64,000 nt of DNA from Caballeronia calidae (GCF_900044055.2 NZ_FCOX02000009.1:62001-126000), one strand, 5' to 3'. Shown: positions 1-10,530, numbered from the stretch's first letter. Notes: a model not told the origin generated them from the sequence alone. Numbers and translations are program-made.

Positions 1-566
1 TGCGCGTCGGAGAGCGCGGGCATCGCGAGCGAGAGCACGTTGGTCTTGTCGTCGAAAGACAGCACGCTCGCGCTCGATCCGAGCGACACGCTGATCGTCT
101 TGCCGAGATACGGAAACTGCGCGCCGTCCTTCCATTCGATGCGCGGCAGCGCGCGCTGCTCGACGCGCGTCTGCCATTCGGTGAGCTTCTTGACGATCCA
201 GTTCTGCTTGTCGAGGATCGCGCTCTCGATGTCGGCGACCGTCACCCAGCGCGGCGCGGTGATCGCGAGCCCGGTGCCGTCGATGCAAAAGCCGATCGTG
301 CGCCGCGACGAGCGCTTCAGCCGATACTCGAGCGCGCCCGCCTTGAGCGCGATGCGGCGCAGGCGCACGCCATCGGGAAGCGGAGCCGCCGGCGTTGCGG
401 GCGTGAGCACGGGAACGGGATCGGCGGCCGGAACGTCGCCGCGCAGCGGAGCGGGGCCGCTCGCGGGCGGTGCGCCGGAGTAAGCCGGCGCATGCTCGAA
501 CGGAAGATCGAGTTGCAGGGTATCGAGCGCGACGGCGGGGCGCTGTCGCGATGGGGCTTTCTGCAT
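1..566 (-). CDS. YgjP-like M48-type metallopeptidase (partial)
   Basis: The first 188 residues of a minus-strand protein are visible; the C-terminus, where the family's zinc HExxH motif should lie, is outside the window. After a Pro/Ala-rich N-terminus of about 65 residues comes a segment (LEYRLKRSSRRTIGFCIDG, then a region with WIVKKLTEWQ and FPYLGK) typical of the YgjP-like (DUF45) zinc-dependent peptidase domain. I chose ATG at 566; an in-frame GTG about 50 bases further upstream is possible, and neither has a strong ribosome site. It follows plsC by 84 bases in the same direction, the usual end of the glyQS-gmhB-plsC cluster in this group. The family call rests on the N-terminal half only. 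Confidence 0.75.
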   Translation of the reverse strand, partial: MQKAPSRQRPAVALDTLQLDLPFEHAPAYSGAPPASGPAPLRGDVPAADPVPVLTPATPAAPLPDGVRLRRIALKAGALEYRLKRSSRRTIGFCIDGTGLAITAPRWVTVADIESAILDKQNWIVKKLTEWQTRVEQRALPRIEWKDGAQFPYLGKTISVSLGSSASVLSFDDKTNVLSLAMPALSDA

Positions 567-650
567 CGGCTCGGCTTTGCGCTCACGGCGCAGGAATGAC
601 GAGAAGAACGAGTAAGGCACGCCGCGGCTCGATATGAATGCGAGAACCGC

Positions 651-1424
651 TTAGCGGCCCGCGCCCGCGGCGCCGGCTTCACCCGGCTGCGCGTTCGGCG
701 CGGCGTAAGCGTGCGGATCGATGCGGCGCATTTCCGTCTCGATCCAGCTTTCGACACGCGTGTTCACTTCCTCGGGCGTGAGGCCGGCCGTATCGATCGG
801 CTTGCCGATCGACACCGTGACTATACCCGGATATTTGATGAACGAATTACGCGGCCACACGTGCCCCGCGTTGTGCGCGATCGGCACGACGGGCGCGCCG
901 GTCGCGACAGCGAAGCGCGCGCCGCCCGTCTTGTACTTGCCCTGACTGCCCACTTTGGTGCGCGTGCCTTCCGGAAACATGATGACCCATGCGCCTTCGT
1001 CCATGCGCGCGCGGCCCTGGCGCGTGACGGACACGAACGCGTCGCGGCCCTGCTTGCGGTCGATATGCACCATCTTCAGGAGTCCGAGCGCCCAGCCGAA
1101 GAACGGCACGTAGAGCAGCTCGCGCTTGAACACGTAGCAGAGCGGACGTGGCATCAGCGCGGGGAACGCGAGCGTTTCCCATGCGGACTGATGCTTCGAC
1201 AGCAGCACGGCGGGGCCATTCGGCAGGTTCTCCATGCCTTCGATCGTGTAGCGGATGCCGATCAGATACCGCAGTACGACGATCGTCGACTTGCACCAGC
1301 CGGCCGCCATCCAGTAGCGCCTGTCGGCGCGCATGAACGGAAACGCGATGAAGCAGGCGATCGCGTACGGCATCGTGTACACGATGAAGTAGAGCATCAA
1401 CAGCAACGAACGGATGAAGCGCAT
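651..1424 (-). CDS. plsC: 1-acyl-sn-glycerol-3-phosphate acyltransferase (PlsC family)
   Basis: 257 residues. It transfers an acyl chain to lysophosphatidic acid to make phosphatidic acid at the inner membrane. The N-terminus is a hydrophobic anchor (residues about 3-30). The acyltransferase blocks are visible: KHQSAWET near residue 77 (the HX4D/E box, here with Glu) and FPEGTR near residue 150, followed by the VVPIAHNAG block. The length is normal for bacterial PlsC. It starts 12 bases after the gmhB stop and is probably co-transcribed with it. Glu in place of Asp in the HX4D box is common in this branch. Other lysophospholipid acyltransferases share these motifs, so the exact acceptor is inferred. 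Confidence 0.9.
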   Translation of the reverse strand: MRFIRSLLLMLYFIVYTMPYAIACFIAFPFMRADRRYWMAAGWCKSTIVVLRYLIGIRYTIEGMENLPNGPAVLLSKHQSAWETLAFPALMPRPLCYVFKRELLYVPFFGWALGLLKMVHIDRKQGRDAFVSVTRQGRARMDEGAWVIMFPEGTRTKVGSQGKYKTGGARFAVATGAPVVPIAHNAGHVWPRNSFIKYPGIVTVSIGKPIDTAGLTPEEVNTRVESWIETEMRRIDPHAYAAPNAQPGEAGAAGAGR

Positions 1425-1436
1425 GGAGTGTCGGTG

Positions 1437-2009
1437 TTACTGGGCCGCGTTGCGGTCCTGATGCCTTGCCAGGAAGTCGAGCGCGAAGGCGCGCAAATCC
1501 TTGTGAACGACGGTGCCTTCGGGCAACTGGCCTTCCTTGAGCGTCTTTTCGCCCTTGCCGGTGAGCACGAGATGCACGGGAAAGCCGAGCGCCGCGCCCG
1601 CCTGCAGATCGCGCAGCGAGTCGCCGACGACCGGCGTGTCCTCCGGATCGATCTCGAAGCGGTCGATGATCTGCTGCAACATGCCCGGCCGCGGCTTTCT
1701 GCAATCGCACTGGTCTTCCGCCGTGTGCGGGCAGAAGAACACCGCGTCGATGCGCCCGCCGACAGCCGCCGCCGCGCGATTCATCTTCTCATGCATCGCG
1801 TTCAGCGCGGCCATGTCGAAGAGACCGCGCCCGATGCCCGACTGATTCGATGCGATCGCCACGCGATAGCCCGCCTGATTCAGGCGCGCGATCGCTTCGA
1901 GGCTGCCGGGAATGGCGACCCATTCGTCCGGCGACTTGATGAAGGCATCGGAATCGACGTTGATGACGCCATCGCGATCGAGGATGACCAGTTTTCGGTT
2001 CATGACCAT
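1437..2009 (-). CDS. gmhB: D-glycero-beta-D-manno-heptose 1,7-bisphosphate 7-phosphatase
   Basis: 190 residues. GmhB removes the C7 phosphate from heptose bisphosphate in ADP-heptose synthesis for LPS core. The HAD motif I is LDRDGVIN at residues 10-17, followed by the ASNQSGIGRG segment (motif II) and the zinc loop CPHTAEDQCDCRKPRPGM, which separates GmhB from other HAD enzymes; motif IV is VVGDSLRDL. The start is ATG at 2009, with an alternative ATG two codons on (2003) that brings the N-terminus closer to homologues. It lies between glyS and plsC, nine bases after the glyS stop. Confidence 0.93.
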   Translation of the reverse strand: MVMNRKLVILDRDGVINVDSDAFIKSPDEWVAIPGSLEAIARLNQAGYRVAIASNQSGIGRGLFDMAALNAMHEKMNRAAAAVGGRIDAVFFCPHTAEDQCDCRKPRPGMLQQIIDRFEIDPEDTPVVGDSLRDLQAGAALGFPVHLVLTGKGEKTLKEGQLPEGTVVHKDLRAFALDFLARHQDRNAAQ

Positions 2010-2018
2010 GGCGTTGCT

Positions 2019-4118
2019 TTAAGCGGCGAGCTTCGAAATGTCGGCGACGCAGTTCATCTGCTGATGCAATGCACTGAGCAACGCGAGACGATTGTTGCGC
2101 AGCGCGGCGTCTTCCGCGTTCACCATCACATCGTTGAAGAACGTGTCGACGCTCTCGCGCAACGCGGCGAGCGCGGTCAGCGCTTCCGTGTAGTTGCGCG
2201 CGGCGAGCTGGCTTTGCACGCGCGGCGTCACTTGCTCGATCTGCGCGTACAGGTTCTTCTCCGCCGCTTCGACGAGCAGCTCCTTGTTCACCGACGACGG
2301 CGCGCCCTGTTCCGACTTCTTCAGGATGTTCGAGATGCGCTTGTTGGCCGCGGCGAGCGCAGCGGCTTCCGGCAGCGCGGCGAACTCGCGGACCGCATCG
2401 AGGCGCGCGACGATGTCGTCGAGACGCGTCGGGTTCAGGCTCAGCACCGCTTCGATATCGTTGGCCTCGAAGCCGCGTTCGCGCAACAGGCCGCGCAGGC
2501 GGTCGATGAAGAACGCGTACACCGCTTCCTGCGAATCCGCGACTTGCGGCACGTTGGCGAACTGGCGCTGCGCGGCCGCGACGAGATCGCGCAAGTCGAT
2601 CGGCAGCTTCTTTTCCAGCAGGATGCGCAAGACGCCCAACGCGTGACGGCGCAGCGCGAACGGATCTTTCTCGCCGGTGGGCGCGAGACCGATGCCCCAG
2701 ATACCGACGATCGTTTCCAGCTTGTCCGCGAGCGCGACCGCCGCGCCGACACCCGTGGACGGCGTTTCGTCGCCCGAGAAGCGCGGCTGATAGTGCTCCG
2801 AGCACGCGAGCGCGACTTCTTCCGGCTCGCCGTCGTGACGCGCGTAGTACGTGCCCATCGTGCCTTGCAGCTCGGGGAACTCGCCGACCATGTCGGTCAG
2901 CAGGTCCGCCTTCGCGAGACGCGCGGCGCGGCGCGTCAACGCGGCATCGACGCCGACCATCGGCGCGATTTCGCCCGCGAGGGCTTCGAGACGTTCGATG
3001 CGTTGCAGCGTCGAGCCGAGCTTGTTGTGATAGACCACGTTCGCGAGCAGCGGCACGCGGTCTTCGAGACGCTTCTTCTTGTCCTGCGTGAAGAAGAATT
3101 TCGCATCGGCGAGACGCGGGCGCACGACGCGCTCATTGCCTTCGACGATCTCGCCGGGCGTCTTCGTATCGATGTTCGACACGATCAGAAAGCGCGAGCG
3201 CAGCTTGCCGTGCTGGTCGGTGAGCGCGAAATACTTCTGGTTCGTCTGCATCGTGAGAATCAGACATTCCTGCGGCACTTGCAGGAACTCTTCGTCGAAG
3301 CGGCATTCGTAGACGACCGGCCATTCGACGAGCGCGTTCACTTCATCCAGCAGCGCTTCGGGCATCACGACGCGGTCTTCGCCCGCAAAGGCCTGCAACT
3401 GCGTGCGGATCGATTCACGGCGATCGTCGAAGTTCGCGACCACGTGACCTCGGCTGCGCAGCGTCGCGGCGTACTCGTCGGCATGCGGAATGGCGACGAA
3501 GCCTTCCGACATGAAGCGATGGCCGACGGTCGTATCGCCCGAATCGACGCCGAGCGCGCTGACCGGCACGACCTTGCGGCCATGCATCGCGATCAGGCGC
3601 TGCACCGGACGCACGAACTGCACGCTGGTGCCGTCCGGGCGCTGATAGGTCATGACCTTCGGAATGGGCAGCTTGCCGAGCGTTTCGTCGAGCGCGGCCT
3701 GCAGGCCATCGGCGAGCGTCGCGCCCGGCGCGGCATAGCGCAGGAAGAACGCTTCGGCCTTGCCGTCCTGCGCGCGTTCGAGTTCGGCGATGGGGAAATC
3801 GGGGAAGCCGAGCGCCGCGAGCTTCTTCGCGAGCGGCGGCGTGGGATTGCCTTCCTTGTCGAGCGCGACCGTCACCGGCAGCACTTTCTCGCGCACCTGC
3901 CTTTCCGGCGCGACATCGCGCACGTTCCGAATGAGCACGGCGAGGCGGCGCGGCGTCGCGAATTTTTCGAACGAAGGCGCGCCGTCGATCAGATCGCGCG
4001 CGGCCAGGCGCTCGACGATGCCATCGGCAAACGCGGTGCCGAGACGCGCGAGCGCTTTCGGCGGCAGTTCTTCAGTCAGCAGCTCGACGAGCAGAGAAGC
4101 GTTGTTGGATTGCGTCAT
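2019..4118 (-). CDS. glyS: glycyl-tRNA synthetase beta subunit
   Basis: 699 residues. It is the large subunit of the alpha2beta2 bacterial glycyl-tRNA synthetase, needed for tRNA recognition. The N-terminus [19 protein letters not shown] is diagnostic, as is the internal [19 protein letters not shown] segment of the HD-like domain; an anticodon-binding DALR-like C-terminus follows. I chose ATG at 4118 because it matches the family N-terminus. An upstream in-frame start at 4139 would overlap the end of glyQ. The gene follows glyQ by 17 bases, so the two subunits are made from one transcript. Confidence 0.96.
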   Translation of the reverse strand: MTQSNNASLLVELLTEELPPKALARLGTAFADGIVERLAARDLIDGAPSFEKFATPRRLAVLIRNVRDVAPERQVREKVLPVTVALDKEGNPTPPLAKKLAALGFPDFPIAELERAQDGKAEAFFLRYAAPGATLADGLQAALDETLGKLPIPKVMTYQRPDGTSVQFVRPVQRLIAMHGRKVVPVSALGVDSGDTTVGHRFMSEGFVAIPHADEYAATLRSRGHVVANFDDRRESIRTQLQAFAGEDRVVMPEALLDEVNALVEWPVVYECRFDEEFLQVPQECLILTMQTNQKYFALTDQHGKLRSRFLIVSNIDTKTPGEIVEGNERVVRPRLADAKFFFTQDKKKRLEDRVPLLANVVYHNKLGSTLQRIERLEALAGEIAPMVGVDAALTRRAARLAKADLLTDMVGEFPELQGTMGTYYARHDGEPEEVALACSEHYQPRFSGDETPSTGVGAAVALADKLETIVGIWGIGLAPTGEKDPFALRRHALGVLRILLEKKLPIDLRDLVAAAQRQFANVPQVADSQEAVYAFFIDRLRGLLRERGFEANDIEAVLSLNPTRLDDIVARLDAVREFAALPEAAALAAANKRISNILKKSEQGAPSSVNKELLVEAAEKNLYAQIEQVTPRVQSQLAARNYTEALTALAALRESVDTFFNDVMVNAEDAALRNNRLALLSALHQQMNCVADISKLAA

Positions 4119-4135
4119 TGTTCTGTCGAGCCTCG

Positions 4136-5155
4136 TCAAACCTGTTCGTTATTGCCCGTGGGCGAGCTTTCCACCTTCAGCGGCGGCGCCCATGCGGGAC
4201 GCTGCGCTTCCTGCTCGTCGGTGATGAGATCGCGATCGCCCTTGACCGGATTGCCGAGCATCGGGAAGCCGAGCGCTTCACGCGAGTCGTAGTAGGCCTG
4301 CGCCACGAGACGCGACAACGCGCGGATGCGGCCGATATACGCCGCGCGCTCCGTCACGGAAATGGCGCCGCGCGCATCGAGCAGATTGAACGTGTGGCCT
4401 GCCTTCAGCACGAGTTCGTAGGCGGGCAGCGCGAGCTTCGCGTCGATCATCTTCTTCGCTTCTTCTTCGTAGCTCTTGAAGAAGGTGAAAAGCAGATCGA
4501 CGTTCGCGTGTTCGAAGTTGTACGTGGACTGTTCGACTTCGTTCTGGTGGTACACGTCGCCGTAGGACAGCTGACGCAGCACCTTACCGTTCGGGCCGTC
4601 TTCTTCCCACTCGGTCCAGACGAGGTCGTACACGTTCTCGACCTTCTGCAGATACATCGCGAGGCGTTCGAGACCGTAGGTGATTTCGCCGAGCACCGGC
4701 TTGCAGTCGATGCCGCCCGCCTGCTGGAAGTACGTGAACTGCGTCACTTCCATGCCGTTCAGCCACACTTCCCAGCCGAGGCCCCACGCGCCGAGCGTGG
4801 GATTTTCCCAGTCGTCTTCGACGAAGCGCACGTCGTTCTGCTTCAGGTCGAAGCCGAGCGCTTCGAGCGAGCCGAGGTACAGATCGAGGATGTTCTCAGG
4901 CGCGGGCTTCAGCACGACCTGATACTGATAGTAGTGCTGCAGGCGGTTCGGGTTCTCGCCGTAGCGGCCGTCCTTCGGGCGGCGCGACGGTTGGACATAG
5001 GCGGCGCGCCACGGCTCGGGGCCGATCGCGCGCAGGAACGTGTGGACGTGCGAGGTGCCCGCGCCGACTTCCATGTCGATCGGCTGGAGCAGTGCACAGC
5101 CCTTCTCGTTCCAGTAGGACTGCAGCGTCAGAATGATTTGCTGGAAAGTGAGCAT
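4136..5155 (-). CDS. glyQ: glycyl-tRNA synthetase alpha subunit
   Basis: 339 residues. It is the catalytic class IIc subunit that activates glycine and charges tRNA-Gly with GlyS. It begins [20 protein letters not shown], then carries [20 protein letters not shown] and [19 protein letters not shown], all strongly conserved in GlyQ. It is slightly longer than the E. coli protein because of a C-terminal tail (about residues 305-339). A gap of about 190 bases separates it from lnt upstream, so it may have its own promoter there. Confidence 0.97.
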   Translation of the reverse strand: MLTFQQIILTLQSYWNEKGCALLQPIDMEVGAGTSHVHTFLRAIGPEPWRAAYVQPSRRPKDGRYGENPNRLQHYYQYQVVLKPAPENILDLYLGSLEALGFDLKQNDVRFVEDDWENPTLGAWGLGWEVWLNGMEVTQFTYFQQAGGIDCKPVLGEITYGLERLAMYLQKVENVYDLVWTEWEEDGPNGKVLRQLSYGDVYHQNEVEQSTYNFEHANVDLLFTFFKSYEEEAKKMIDAKLALPAYELVLKAGHTFNLLDARGAISVTERAAYIGRIRALSRLVAQAYYDSREALGFPMLGNPVKGDRDLITDEQEAQRPAWAPPLKVESSPTGNNEQV

Positions 5156-5342
5156 GATTGCCTTATGCGGGGCGCGGCCATCGTCGTGACGACGCGACTC
5201 GGAGGCTCGGCCGAAGTGCTAAAACCTTGAATTTTAGCCGAATGGAAGGGTGGGTGCGGCTTTTTGGGAAGCCGGGCACGCGGAAAGAGCGGATGCGCGA
5301 GCCGCCCCGCAGCGCGCGGCGCGGCTTTGTTTCAATCGATAT

Positions 5343-7016
5343 TCAACGTGTGCCCGACCGTTTCCGGTTCGGCGCGAACGCAAATCCGAACGCCAGCAGA
5401 ACCAGCGACACCACGATCACCGTCATGTTCCCGCTCGTCACATAAGGCGTGCGTCCCGTCGTTCCTTGCACGCGCGCTTCGAGCACGCCTGTCGTGAACG
5501 TCGGCAGCCTGGACACAACATCGCCGTTCGCCGCGATCACTGCCGTCATGCCGGTGTTGGTCGCGCGCAGCATCGGCCGGCCGGTTTCGATCGAACGCAT
5601 GCGCGCGATCTGAAGATGCTGATCGAGCGCGATCGTGTTGCCGAACCACGCGAGGTTCGTCGAATTGACGAGAATGCCCGCGGGCGTTTCCTGCTCGCGG
5701 ATCGTGCGCGCGATCTCTTCACCGAAGATGTCCTCGTAGCAGATATCGACGGCGATCGGCTGGTTGTGCACGAGGAACGCCTTCTGCGCGATCGGGCCGC
5801 GCGCGAGATCGCCGAGCGGAATGCCCATCATCCGCACGAACCAGTGAAAGCCGAGCGGCACGAATTCGCCGAACGGCACGAGATGATGCTTGTCGTAGCG
5901 GTAGACGCCATTCACGTGCGGCGTGACGCCGAAGAGGCTGTTGGTGAAATCGGTCGCCCGGCCGTCCGGGAGGATCGTGACGCCGACCACGCCGAAGAGA
6001 ATCGACGAGTTCGTGTCGTCCGCGAAGTTGCGGATGGCGAGCGCGAAGTCCTGCGGAATCTGCACCGACAGCACCGGCAACGCGGTCTCCGGCGTGACGA
6101 TCAGATCGGCGGGCTTCTCGGTGATGAGCCGCCTGTAGAGCGCGAGCGATTCATCGATGCCCGCCTGCTCGAACTTCATCTCCTGCTTCACGTTGCCTTG
6201 CAGGAGGCGAACGTCGAGCGGCGCGTTGGCGGGCGTCGTCCATTGCACGAGCGACAGCAGCATGCCCGCGACGATCAGCGCAATCGCGACGATGCCCGGC
6301 GCGAAGCGCGCTCCGAAACCCTGCGCACGCCGCAGGTTATAGAGCGTCTGCACGATCAGCGCGGCGACGAGCGCGAGCACCCAGCCGACGCCATACACGC
6401 CGACGATCGCGCCGAAGCCCTTGAGCGGTCCGTCGACCTGCGCATAGCCGCTCGCGAGCCACGGGAAGCCGGTGAACACGAGACCGCGCAACCATTCGCC
6501 GAGCGCCCACGCGCTCGCGAAGGCGAACGCGCCGTGCCATGTCGGCGCATGGCGCGGCGAGGCTTCGATATCGCGCGCGGTCGCGGCGTCTTCATCGCCG
6601 AAACGGGCGCGGCCCGCGACGAACGACCAGACCACGCTCGCCAACGCCGGATAGATCGCGAGATACAGCGAGAACAACGCGACGGCGGCCGCGGCGAGCG
6701 CCGGAGCCATGCCGCCATAGACGTGCATGCTGACATAGAGCCACCACACGCCTGTCACGAAGTTGCCGAAGCCGAAGGCCCAGCCGGTCGCGGCGGCGCT
6801 CTTCCAGCCGTTCGTGCGCGACAGCCACGCGAAGAACAGCGCGAAGACGACGAGCTCGATCCAGCCGCCGTGCGGCGTCGGCGCGAACGAAAGCGTGTTG
6901 ACGGCGCCGAGCACGGCGGCGACGAGGTAATGCCAGAAGGGCAGCGCACGCGGCGTCGTGGCGATCACCGAGGTGTCGCGTTGACGGGAGAGAAAGGGAA
7001 ACGATGAATCGGCCAT
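5343..7016 (-). CDS. lnt: apolipoprotein N-acyltransferase
   Basis: 557 residues. It adds the third acyl chain to the N-terminal cysteine of lipoproteins in the inner membrane. The first 220 or so residues hold several hydrophobic helices, then a nitrilase-type domain: VTPETALPV holds the catalytic Glu, a Lys-rich loop (YDKHHLVPFGEFVPLG) follows, and VDICYEDIFGEE holds the catalytic Cys. A final membrane helix lies near the C-terminus. I chose ATG at 7016; a TTG at 7097 that overlaps the corC stop is an alternative. corC lies directly upstream, the arrangement found in many proteobacteria. Confidence 0.95.
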   Translation of the reverse strand: MADSSFPFLSRQRDTSVIATTPRALPFWHYLVAAVLGAVNTLSFAPTPHGGWIELVVFALFFAWLSRTNGWKSAAATGWAFGFGNFVTGVWWLYVSMHVYGGMAPALAAAAVALFSLYLAIYPALASVVWSFVAGRARFGDEDAATARDIEASPRHAPTWHGAFAFASAWALGEWLRGLVFTGFPWLASGYAQVDGPLKGFGAIVGVYGVGWVLALVAALIVQTLYNLRRAQGFGARFAPGIVAIALIVAGMLLSLVQWTTPANAPLDVRLLQGNVKQEMKFEQAGIDESLALYRRLITEKPADLIVTPETALPVLSVQIPQDFALAIRNFADDTNSSILFGVVGVTILPDGRATDFTNSLFGVTPHVNGVYRYDKHHLVPFGEFVPLGFHWFVRMMGIPLGDLARGPIAQKAFLVHNQPIAVDICYEDIFGEEIARTIREQETPAGILVNSTNLAWFGNTIALDQHLQIARMRSIETGRPMLRATNTGMTAVIAANGDVVSRLPTFTTGVLEARVQGTTGRTPYVTSGNMTVIVVSLVLLAFGFAFAPNRKRSGTR

Positions 7017-7093
7017 TGACGACGGTCGAGTTGGAACGGAAGCAGGCAAGCAATGACGACGGGCGTCGCTCGATGGCGACGCCCGCGAAGCGC

Positions 7094-7999
7094 TCAATCG
7101 CGCAGTTCGTCTTCGTCGTCGCCCGCGTGATGATGTTGCTGCGCGAAGTTCGGCACGCGCCGCACGAGGAGAACGTGAATCTGGCGGGCGTCGCCGCGCA
7201 GGATCTCGAACACGAAATCGTCGATGCGCACCTTCTCGCCGCGATGCGGCACGCGCCCGAAGCGATGCGTGACGAGACCGCCGATGGTATCGACTTCGTC
7301 GTCGGAGAATTCGGTGCCGAATTCCTCGTTGAACTGTTCGATGCCGGTGAGCGCGCGCACGCGGAACTTGCCGTCCGGCGTCGCGATGATATTGCCGGCT
7401 TCCTCGTCGAAATCGTATTCGTCCTCGATGTCGCCGACGATCTGCTCCAGCACGTCCTCGATCGTGATGAGGCCGGCGACGCCGCCGTATTCATCGACGA
7501 CGATCGCGATGTGATTGCGGTTCACGCGAAAGTCGTGCAGCAGCACGTTCAGACGCTTCGATTCGGGGATGAAGACGGCGGGGCGCAGCATGCCGCGCAC
7601 GTCGAACTCTTCCTCGGCGTAATAGCGCAGCAGGTCTTTCGCGAGCAGCACGCCGATGACGTTGTCGCGATTGCCTTCGTAGACGGGATAGCGCGAGTGT
7701 GCTTTTTCGAGCACGAAGGGGATGAACTCGGCGGGCGTGTCCGCGATGTTGATGGCGTCCATCTGCGCGCGCGGAATCATGATGTCGCGAGCGCAGAGAT
7801 CGGACACCTGGAAGACGCCTTCGATCATCGAGAGCGAATCGGCGTCGAGCAGGTTGCGCTCGTGTGCGTCCTGGAGCACTTCGAGAAGTTCGTCGCGCGA
7901 TTCGGGCTCGTGCGAGATGAAATCGGTCAGGCGTTCGAGAAGCGAGCGCTTTTCCTGCGGTTTGTCGGTATGGCGTCGACTGGGATAGGGTTCGTTCAT
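7094..7999 (-). CDS. corC: HlyC/CorC family CBS-domain protein
   Basis: 301 residues, ATG start. The protein has a paired CBS domain (about residues 70-190, with RDIMIPRAQMDAI opening the first repeat and VDEYGGVAGLITIEDVLEQIVGDIEDE closing the second), then the CorC/HlyC-associated FAD-binding-like domain (about 205-290). There is no DUF21 membrane domain, so it is the soluble YbeX/CorC type. It is linked by context to magnesium/cobalt homeostasis and to ribosome maturation alongside YbeY and YbeZ. Here ChaC sits between it and ybeY. The biochemical role of YbeX is not settled. Confidence 0.93.
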   Translation of the reverse strand: MNEPYPSRRHTDKPQEKRSLLERLTDFISHEPESRDELLEVLQDAHERNLLDADSLSMIEGVFQVSDLCARDIMIPRAQMDAINIADTPAEFIPFVLEKAHSRYPVYEGNRDNVIGVLLAKDLLRYYAEEEFDVRGMLRPAVFIPESKRLNVLLHDFRVNRNHIAIVVDEYGGVAGLITIEDVLEQIVGDIEDEYDFDEEAGNIIATPDGKFRVRALTGIEQFNEEFGTEFSDDEVDTIGGLVTHRFGRVPHRGEKVRIDDFVFEILRGDARQIHVLLVRRVPNFAQQHHHAGDDEDELRD

Positions 8000-8199
8000 A
8001 GCGGAGCGCCCGGGAGTTCCCGGGCGCGGGTTAGCGGAGAGTTAAGCATACACCAAGGCAAAACGCGGGCAGCGTGGCGCGGCGCGCATGTCATGAGCCA
8101 TGCTAGCCGATAAATATGCGAGAAGTATGTCGCCCCGTGATCCTTGGCCGAACGGACGATAGCCGGACGCAAAATTCATACGGAACGAAGTGCCGCGCG

Positions 8200-8892
8200 T
8201 CACTTCCCGGCCTGCGCCTGACAGCGCTTCAACAGCGCTTCGAGCGCGCGATCCGGCATGCCGCTTTCGCGCAATGCATCGACCGTCCGGCTGACGTAAT
8301 CGAGCGTCGTGCCGTAGCGGCCGCTCGCACAGCCGAGCACGGTGCGCACGATCGGATCGGCGAGCTTGCCGGTATAGGACGTCGCCTCGCGGCGCATGAC
8401 GAACGCGAGGGCTTCGACGCGCCGTCCGTCCGCGAGCGTGCAAGGCAGCCACGCGGGCCGATACGATGCCATCGCCATTTCGCGACGCCACAGCACATCC
8501 AGATGCTCGATCGCATCGGCGCCGGCGAGCCGGAACGCCATGCCGGTGCACGAGCCGCCGCGATCGAGCGCGAGCACGAGGCCCGGCTGCTCCGGCGTGC
8601 CGCGATTCACGCGCGACCACAGATACAGCCCGCGATGATAGCCGTGCACCTTGCCGCGCACGGCTTCGAGCGTCGGCAGGCCGGGGTTCCAGATCAGCGA
8701 GCCGTAGCCGAAGAGCCACAGGTCCGACTTGCGGTCCCACTTCACGAGCGTCGCCTCGCGCGAGGCGGCGAGCTCCTCATCGGTCAGAAGCGCCGATTCG
8801 CCGAGCGCGGGCGGATAGTCCGGGCACGGCGCGGACATCGGTTCGGCGGGGAGCGTTGCGGGTTGCGCGGGTTCGGGCGTTTTATCGTTCAC
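8200..8892 (-). CDS. ChaC-like gamma-glutamylcyclotransferase
   Basis: 230 residues. ChaC-type enzymes cleave glutathione (or other gamma-glutamyl compounds) to 5-oxoproline. The signature FGYGSLIWNPG lies near residue 60 and forms the substrate loop. The acidic segment RREMAM near residue 140 is at the position where the family's catalytic Glu is expected. The likely start is GTG at 8892; an in-frame ATG at 8838 would still keep the fold. It lies 40 bases after ybeY in the same direction, an insertion into the usual ybeY-corC order. A 200-base gap with no recognised gene (8000-8199) separates it from corC. Confidence 0.88.
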   Translation of the reverse strand: MNDKTPEPAQPATLPAEPMSAPCPDYPPALGESALLTDEELAASREATLVKWDRKSDLWLFGYGSLIWNPGLPTLEAVRGKVHGYHRGLYLWSRVNRGTPEQPGLVLALDRGGSCTGMAFRLAGADAIEHLDVLWRREMAMASYRPAWLPCTLADGRRVEALAFVMRREATSYTGKLADPIVRTVLGCASGRYGTTLDYVSRTVDALRESGMPDRALEALLKRCQAQAGK

Positions 8893-8932
8893 GGCGTTCA
8901 GAACATCGGACCGGATTCAGGCCAAAGTCACG

Positions 8933-9397
8933 TCAAGTCAAAGGCACATAAGGATCGGAAAATCCCAGAGACTGCATGATATCCGTCTCGATGGATTCCA
9001 TCTCTTGCGCCTCGCTTTCGACTTCGTGGTCGTAGCCCTGCGCATGCAGCGTGCCGTGGACGATCAGATGCGCATAGTGCGCGGCGAGCGGCTTGCCCTG
9101 CTCGGCGGCCTCGCGCCCGACGACCGGGCAGCACAGGATCAGATCGCCCGCGACGGGGTCGTCCTCCGATTCCGCGTAGGCGAACGTCAGAACGTTGGTC
9201 GCGTAGTCCTTCTGCCGATACGTCCGGTTGAGCAGGCGGCCTTCGTCCTCGTCGACGAAACGCACGGTCAGTTCGGCGTCCGCGAAAAGCGATGCCTTGA
9301 TCCAGCGCACGACCGTCGCGCGCGGCAGGATCGCCTTGTGCGACGGAAACGCCTTCGCGGCGGGGAACTGCAAGGTCAAAGTGAGGCGCGGCTTCAT
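8933..9397 (-). CDS. ybeY: endoribonuclease YbeY, rRNA maturation factor
   Basis: 154 residues. YbeY is a zinc-dependent endoribonuclease needed for 16S rRNA 3'-end processing and ribosome quality control. The zinc motif [11 protein letters not shown] (H-x3-H-x5-H) lies near residue 115, and the [19 protein letters not shown] region is the typical UPF0054 core. The ATG at 9397 overlaps the ybeZ stop in an ATGA tetranucleotide, so translation is probably coupled. The short length matches the family. Confidence 0.96.
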   Translation of the reverse strand: MKPRLTLTLQFPAAKAFPSHKAILPRATVVRWIKASLFADAELTVRFVDEDEGRLLNRTYRQKDYATNVLTFAYAESEDDPVAGDLILCCPVVGREAAEQGKPLAAHYAHLIVHGTLHAQGYDHEVESEAQEMESIETDIMQSLGFSDPYVPLT

Positions 9398-10509
9398 TCG
9401 GGCTTTTGCGCCTGCTGTGCCGCACGCGCGGCTTCGGCGAGCGCGGCGTCCTTCTGCGCCTGCGCGTCGTAGGCCTCGACGATGCGCGCGACGAGCGGAT
9501 GCCGCACCACGTCCGCCGACGTGAAGTGCGTAATGGCGATGCCGCGCACTTCCGACAGCACGTGCTGCGCCTCGATCAGCCCGCTCTTCTGGCCGCGCGG
9601 CAAGTCGACCTGCGTCGTATCGCCGGTGACGACCGCCTTCGAGCCGAAGCCGATACGCGTGAGGAACATCTTCATCTGCTCGGGCGTGGTGTTCTGCGCC
9701 TCGTCGAGAATGATGAACGCGTGGTTCAGCGTGCGCCCGCGCATGTACGCGAGCGGCGCGATCTCGATCATCTGGCGCTCGAACATCTTCGCAGTCTTGT
9801 CGAAGCCGAGCAGATCGTAGAGCGCGTCGTAGAGCGGACGCAGATACGGATCGACCTTCTGCGCGAGATCGCCCGGCAGGAAGCCGAGCCGCTCGCCCGC
9901 CTCGACGGCCGGACGCGTGAGCACGATGCGCTTCACCTGATCGCGCTCGAGCGCATCGACCGCGCACGCGACCGCGAGATACGTCTTGCCCGTGCCCGCC
10001 GGCCCGATGCCGAAGGTCACGTCGTGCTGCAGGATCTGCTTCAGATACTCGCGCTGGGCCGGCGTGCGGCCGCGCAGATCGGCGCGGCGCGTGTAGAGCT
10101 TCGGCCCGTGGTCCTCGTCTTCGCCGAGATCGATCGTCGCGCTGGGTTCATCGAACGGATGATCCAGGTCGCCGCGAAAACGCGGATCGGCCTCGGCCTC
10201 TTCGCCGTTGGCCTCGCGCGCGTCTTTCGCGCGGCGCGTCGCATGGCTGGCTTCGACGAGCGCGAGCTGGATGTCATCGACGGAAATCGGATCGCGCGCG
10301 CGGTTGTAGAAGTTTTCGAGCGCCGCGAGCGCGACTTTCGCGCCACGGCCGCGAATCGAAATCTTGTGGCCGCGCCGCGAGAGCGTCACGTCGAGCGCCT
10401 GCTCGATCTGCCGCAGGTTTTCGTCGAGCGGCCCGCAGAGGTTGGCGAGCCGCGCGTTGTCCTCGCGCGGTGCGGTGAATTCCAGATGCTGCGTAGGAGC
10501 GTTCTTCAA
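9394..10509 (-). CDS. ybeZ: PhoH-family ATPase YbeZ
   Basis: 371 residues. It is a PhoH-like P-loop ATPase and partner of YbeY. Walker A GPAGTGKT lies near residue 170 and Walker [11 protein letters not shown] near residue 270, followed by [17 protein letters not shown], the PhoH hallmark. An N-terminal KH-like region (about residues 20-95) precedes an acidic linker. The start appears to be TTG at 10509: the miaB stop lies in the same frame 21 bases upstream, and there is no ATG between. The N-terminus then matches Burkholderia homologues. Confidence 0.93.
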   Translation of the reverse strand: MKNAPTQHLEFTAPREDNARLANLCGPLDENLRQIEQALDVTLSRRGHKISIRGRGAKVALAALENFYNRARDPISVDDIQLALVEASHATRRAKDAREANGEEAEADPRFRGDLDHPFDEPSATIDLGEDEDHGPKLYTRRADLRGRTPAQREYLKQILQHDVTFGIGPAGTGKTYLAVACAVDALERDQVKRIVLTRPAVEAGERLGFLPGDLAQKVDPYLRPLYDALYDLLGFDKTAKMFERQMIEIAPLAYMRGRTLNHAFIILDEAQNTTPEQMKMFLTRIGFGSKAVVTGDTTQVDLPRGQKSGLIEAQHVLSEVRGIAITHFTSADVVRHPLVARIVEAYDAQAQKDAALAEAARAAQQAQKPE

Positions 10510-10530
10510 AGTGACGTTGAATTCCTGTCT

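Noticed and set aside
711-4292. A 1193-codon plus-strand open frame opposite plsC, gmhB and glyS
   Set aside because: Arg/His/Asp-rich composition typical of the antisense of GC-rich genes; the minus strand carries well-known enzymes here.
5250-7007. A 585-codon plus-strand frame opposite lnt
   Set aside because: Antisense shadow; lnt motifs on the other strand are complete.
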